From NCBI GenBank assembly GCA_960531495.1, contig OY482855.1, forward strand, positions 9,015,077 through 9,079,076: a DNA stretch of 64,000 nucleotides, in the 5' to 3' direction. Below, one piece after another: positions 62,201-64,000 of this stretch. Positions within the stretch are counted from its first letter, which is position 1. Each line of letters starts with the position of its first letter. Below the pieces are notes generated by a model. The model had not been told where the DNA came from. It saw only the letters and a program-made list of their open reading frames with translations, and did no database searches. A program made the translations under genes and the position numbers. This DNA is from Zeus faber (taxonomy: Eukaryota; Chordata; Actinopteri; Zeiformes; Zeidae).

Positions 62201-64000
62201 AACGACGCCGCAAATCCTGCATAACGTACCGTGACGGCGGCACACAGGCCGTTCATCCTTGTTGTGGAGGGTGTAGCGCCACGGGACTCATTTGAAGCCA
62301 GTTCATTTTCACTTTGCTCACTCTAACAAAAGGTTCCTGAATTATTATTATTATTATTATCATTATTATTATCAGCACCAAAAATGTGTGTGTTTGTTAT
62401 TTTTGACATTCCTTAGTGGTTGAAGTGACACGGTGGCGCTGGGAAACCGACAAGCCACGGACAGAACGATGGACGTCCCACAACTCTGGCTCCGTACCCC
62501 ACTCCACCCACCGCAGAGCCCCCCACCCTCCCCCCTTCCAGCAGACTGCGAGGGCTTCTCCGCGTGAGGACGGCTCCAAGGTTGTGAGGACAGAGGATTA
62601 GATGGAGAAAATGTGAACTCCTGGTTTGAGGAACCTCTCACGGGTTTTTTTTTTTGTTTGTTTTTTTAATGTAACCACTTGTAACAAGACGTGGCTTCAG
62701 CCCGGAGACACGATCTCTGCACAACCTGGTGGAAGGTTCCGGATGGAACAGGAGCCTCCGCTACTAAAATAGACTTTGTGTCCTTTGTGATGGAGGTTGT
62801 GGATATCCATGGCAACCACACCCTCCACAGGCCTTCAGCCAATCGGGGCCGACAATTGGCAGCATCTCCCGGTCGGGGGGAGGTACCGGGGGCGTTTTTT
62901 GGTGTTTTCTCTTTGTATTAACAGAAGCCACAGACAGTTTCTTTGTGTGCGTTTGTAACCGGCACTCAGCTTGAACTGGAATCGGTGCATTTTAACATCA
63001 CCGGGAGAATAGGACACAAAAAAATGCACAGCGGCGGACCCTGTGAGGCACGCCGCGGCAAAACCAGCGTTATGAACTGTGAATCTGTAGCAGCGCGCGG
63101 GGGGAAGGGAGCACGGTGGAGTTTTGCAGAGAGCTAGACTCTCTCTATGTTTTGAAGATCTCGAGTGTTGGCAGCGTTTCCATCCCCGAGGTGTGAAACG
63201 GGGCAGTTGATTTGCCCGTTGGGTTTGGGATTCAGTGGCCCTTCCACCGACGACCGGCGCAAGGGCCTGCGCTCTCAAAAAAAAAAAAAAAAATTTAAAA
63301 AAAATGGTTGTTCAAGACGTTCTCTCGGCACAGGAGCACCGCGTCCGACTTGTTTAACCCTGGAATCTCCACGACCGCGCTAGACGTGATCATCCAACGG
63401 CGAAGCAAGATGACTACGGCGGAAATGAAGCTTAGTCTGTTATCCAACCAGGAGCTCTTGGGTGGAGGGACAGGAGGCCACCACCAGGCCGTGCGGTGGC
63501 GGGGGTCTTAAAGATGGCGGCGCGTGTCTGCAGGAGCCTCAGGTGAACGCAGCTGAACGCCCGAGTGGAGGCGTGGCGACGGGGGGGATCTGTTCTCGGT
63601 CTTTAAAAGAGAAGATGTGAAGTGGACAGGAGGCGAGGAGAGCCGACGGTACGACGCCTGCCGTGACTAAGTTGTACGGTACGACGGCCATTCATGGGTT
63701 CCCCATCAGCTAAAGAAGCTGCCCCCGCCCTCCGTAACACCATGGTCCCATTGGCCGGAAGGAAGGAAGGAAGGAAGTTGGGCGTCGATGATGAAACCAC
63801 TAGAGACGAATGAATTTATTTTGGTGTTGGGCGAAGGCTGCCGGTGAGGATGCGGAGCAGATATTTCAATGCAGCTCAAACAGAAGCTGCTTCCAGCTCT
63901 TTTGGCTTTGGAAATGACCCCGAGGGATTTATTTTGCCCCCCCAACCTTGTTTTCAAAAGTCCGTCTGAAAGAAAAGTGTAAAGTGGGAAAAGATGGTGC
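62201..64000. other. Distal 3' UTR or intergenic sequence
   Basis: No homologous coding exon is seen on either strand. In human the convergent neighbour is FLII, but none of its exons is recognised here. Simple features include an (ATT)n run at 62341-62361 and poly-A at 63279-63295. Open frames in 62.8-63.3 kb lack recognisable domains. Confidence 0.5.

Noticed and set aside
62835..63278. 147-codon minus-strand frame downstream of llgl1, considered as a FLII 3' exon
   Set aside because: The sequence has no gelsolin-like or LRR pattern and no splice-supported continuation.

Overview
The window is vertebrate nuclear DNA, almost certainly from a teleost fish. It holds two interrupted genes in the same orientation: the last 23 coding exons of an unconventional myosin-XVa gene (myo15a; the left edge cuts the gene) and a complete lethal giant larvae homologue 1 gene (llgl1, 23 coding exons). 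Evidence for a teleost is the protein similarity to vertebrate MYO15A and LLGL1, compact introns between many exons, a very high density of AC/GT microsatellites, and several short DNA-transposon and L2-like fragments of kinds common in fish. The species cannot be read from the sequence. The density of dinucleotide tracts recalls genomes such as cod, but that is only an impression.

Layout. 33-18122: myo15a exons for the end of the first FERM-like region, the SH3 domain, the second MyTH4 domain and the final FERM domain, ending in a PDZ-ligand tail. 18123-19080: 3' UTR and intergenic DNA. 19081-20361: CpG-rich llgl1 promoter and 5' UTR, interrupted by a long GA tract with a 200-base assembly gap (19471-19670). 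20362-61431: llgl1 coding exons, spliced to about 1073 residues by my count against 1064 in human. 61432-64000: llgl1 3' UTR, probably with one intron, then sequence in which I recognise no gene. The introns hold microsatellites, MITEs, hAT-like remnants, a DIRS-like inverted-repeat element and an L2-like reverse-transcriptase fragment.

Biology. Myosin-XVa is the stereocilia-tip motor of hair cells and LLGL1 is a cortical polarity scaffold regulated by aPKC. They are not known to act in one pathway. Their adjacency is conserved synteny with human 17p11.2, where from memory ALKBH5 lies between them; I see no ALKBH5 here.

The most unusual signal is structural. At about 16 of 45 splice acceptors a GT repeat stands where a polypyrimidine tract is expected, and at least three introns carry an AC tract just inside the donor and a GT tract at the acceptor, so the intron ends can pair. 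In three introns the donor-side AC tract is the cap of one dispersed element of about 120 bp, which suggests a mobile source for these tracts. I found no convincing new protein-coding system. Exon coordinates were derived by hand from splice consensus, reading phase and remembered human proteins; no alignment was run.
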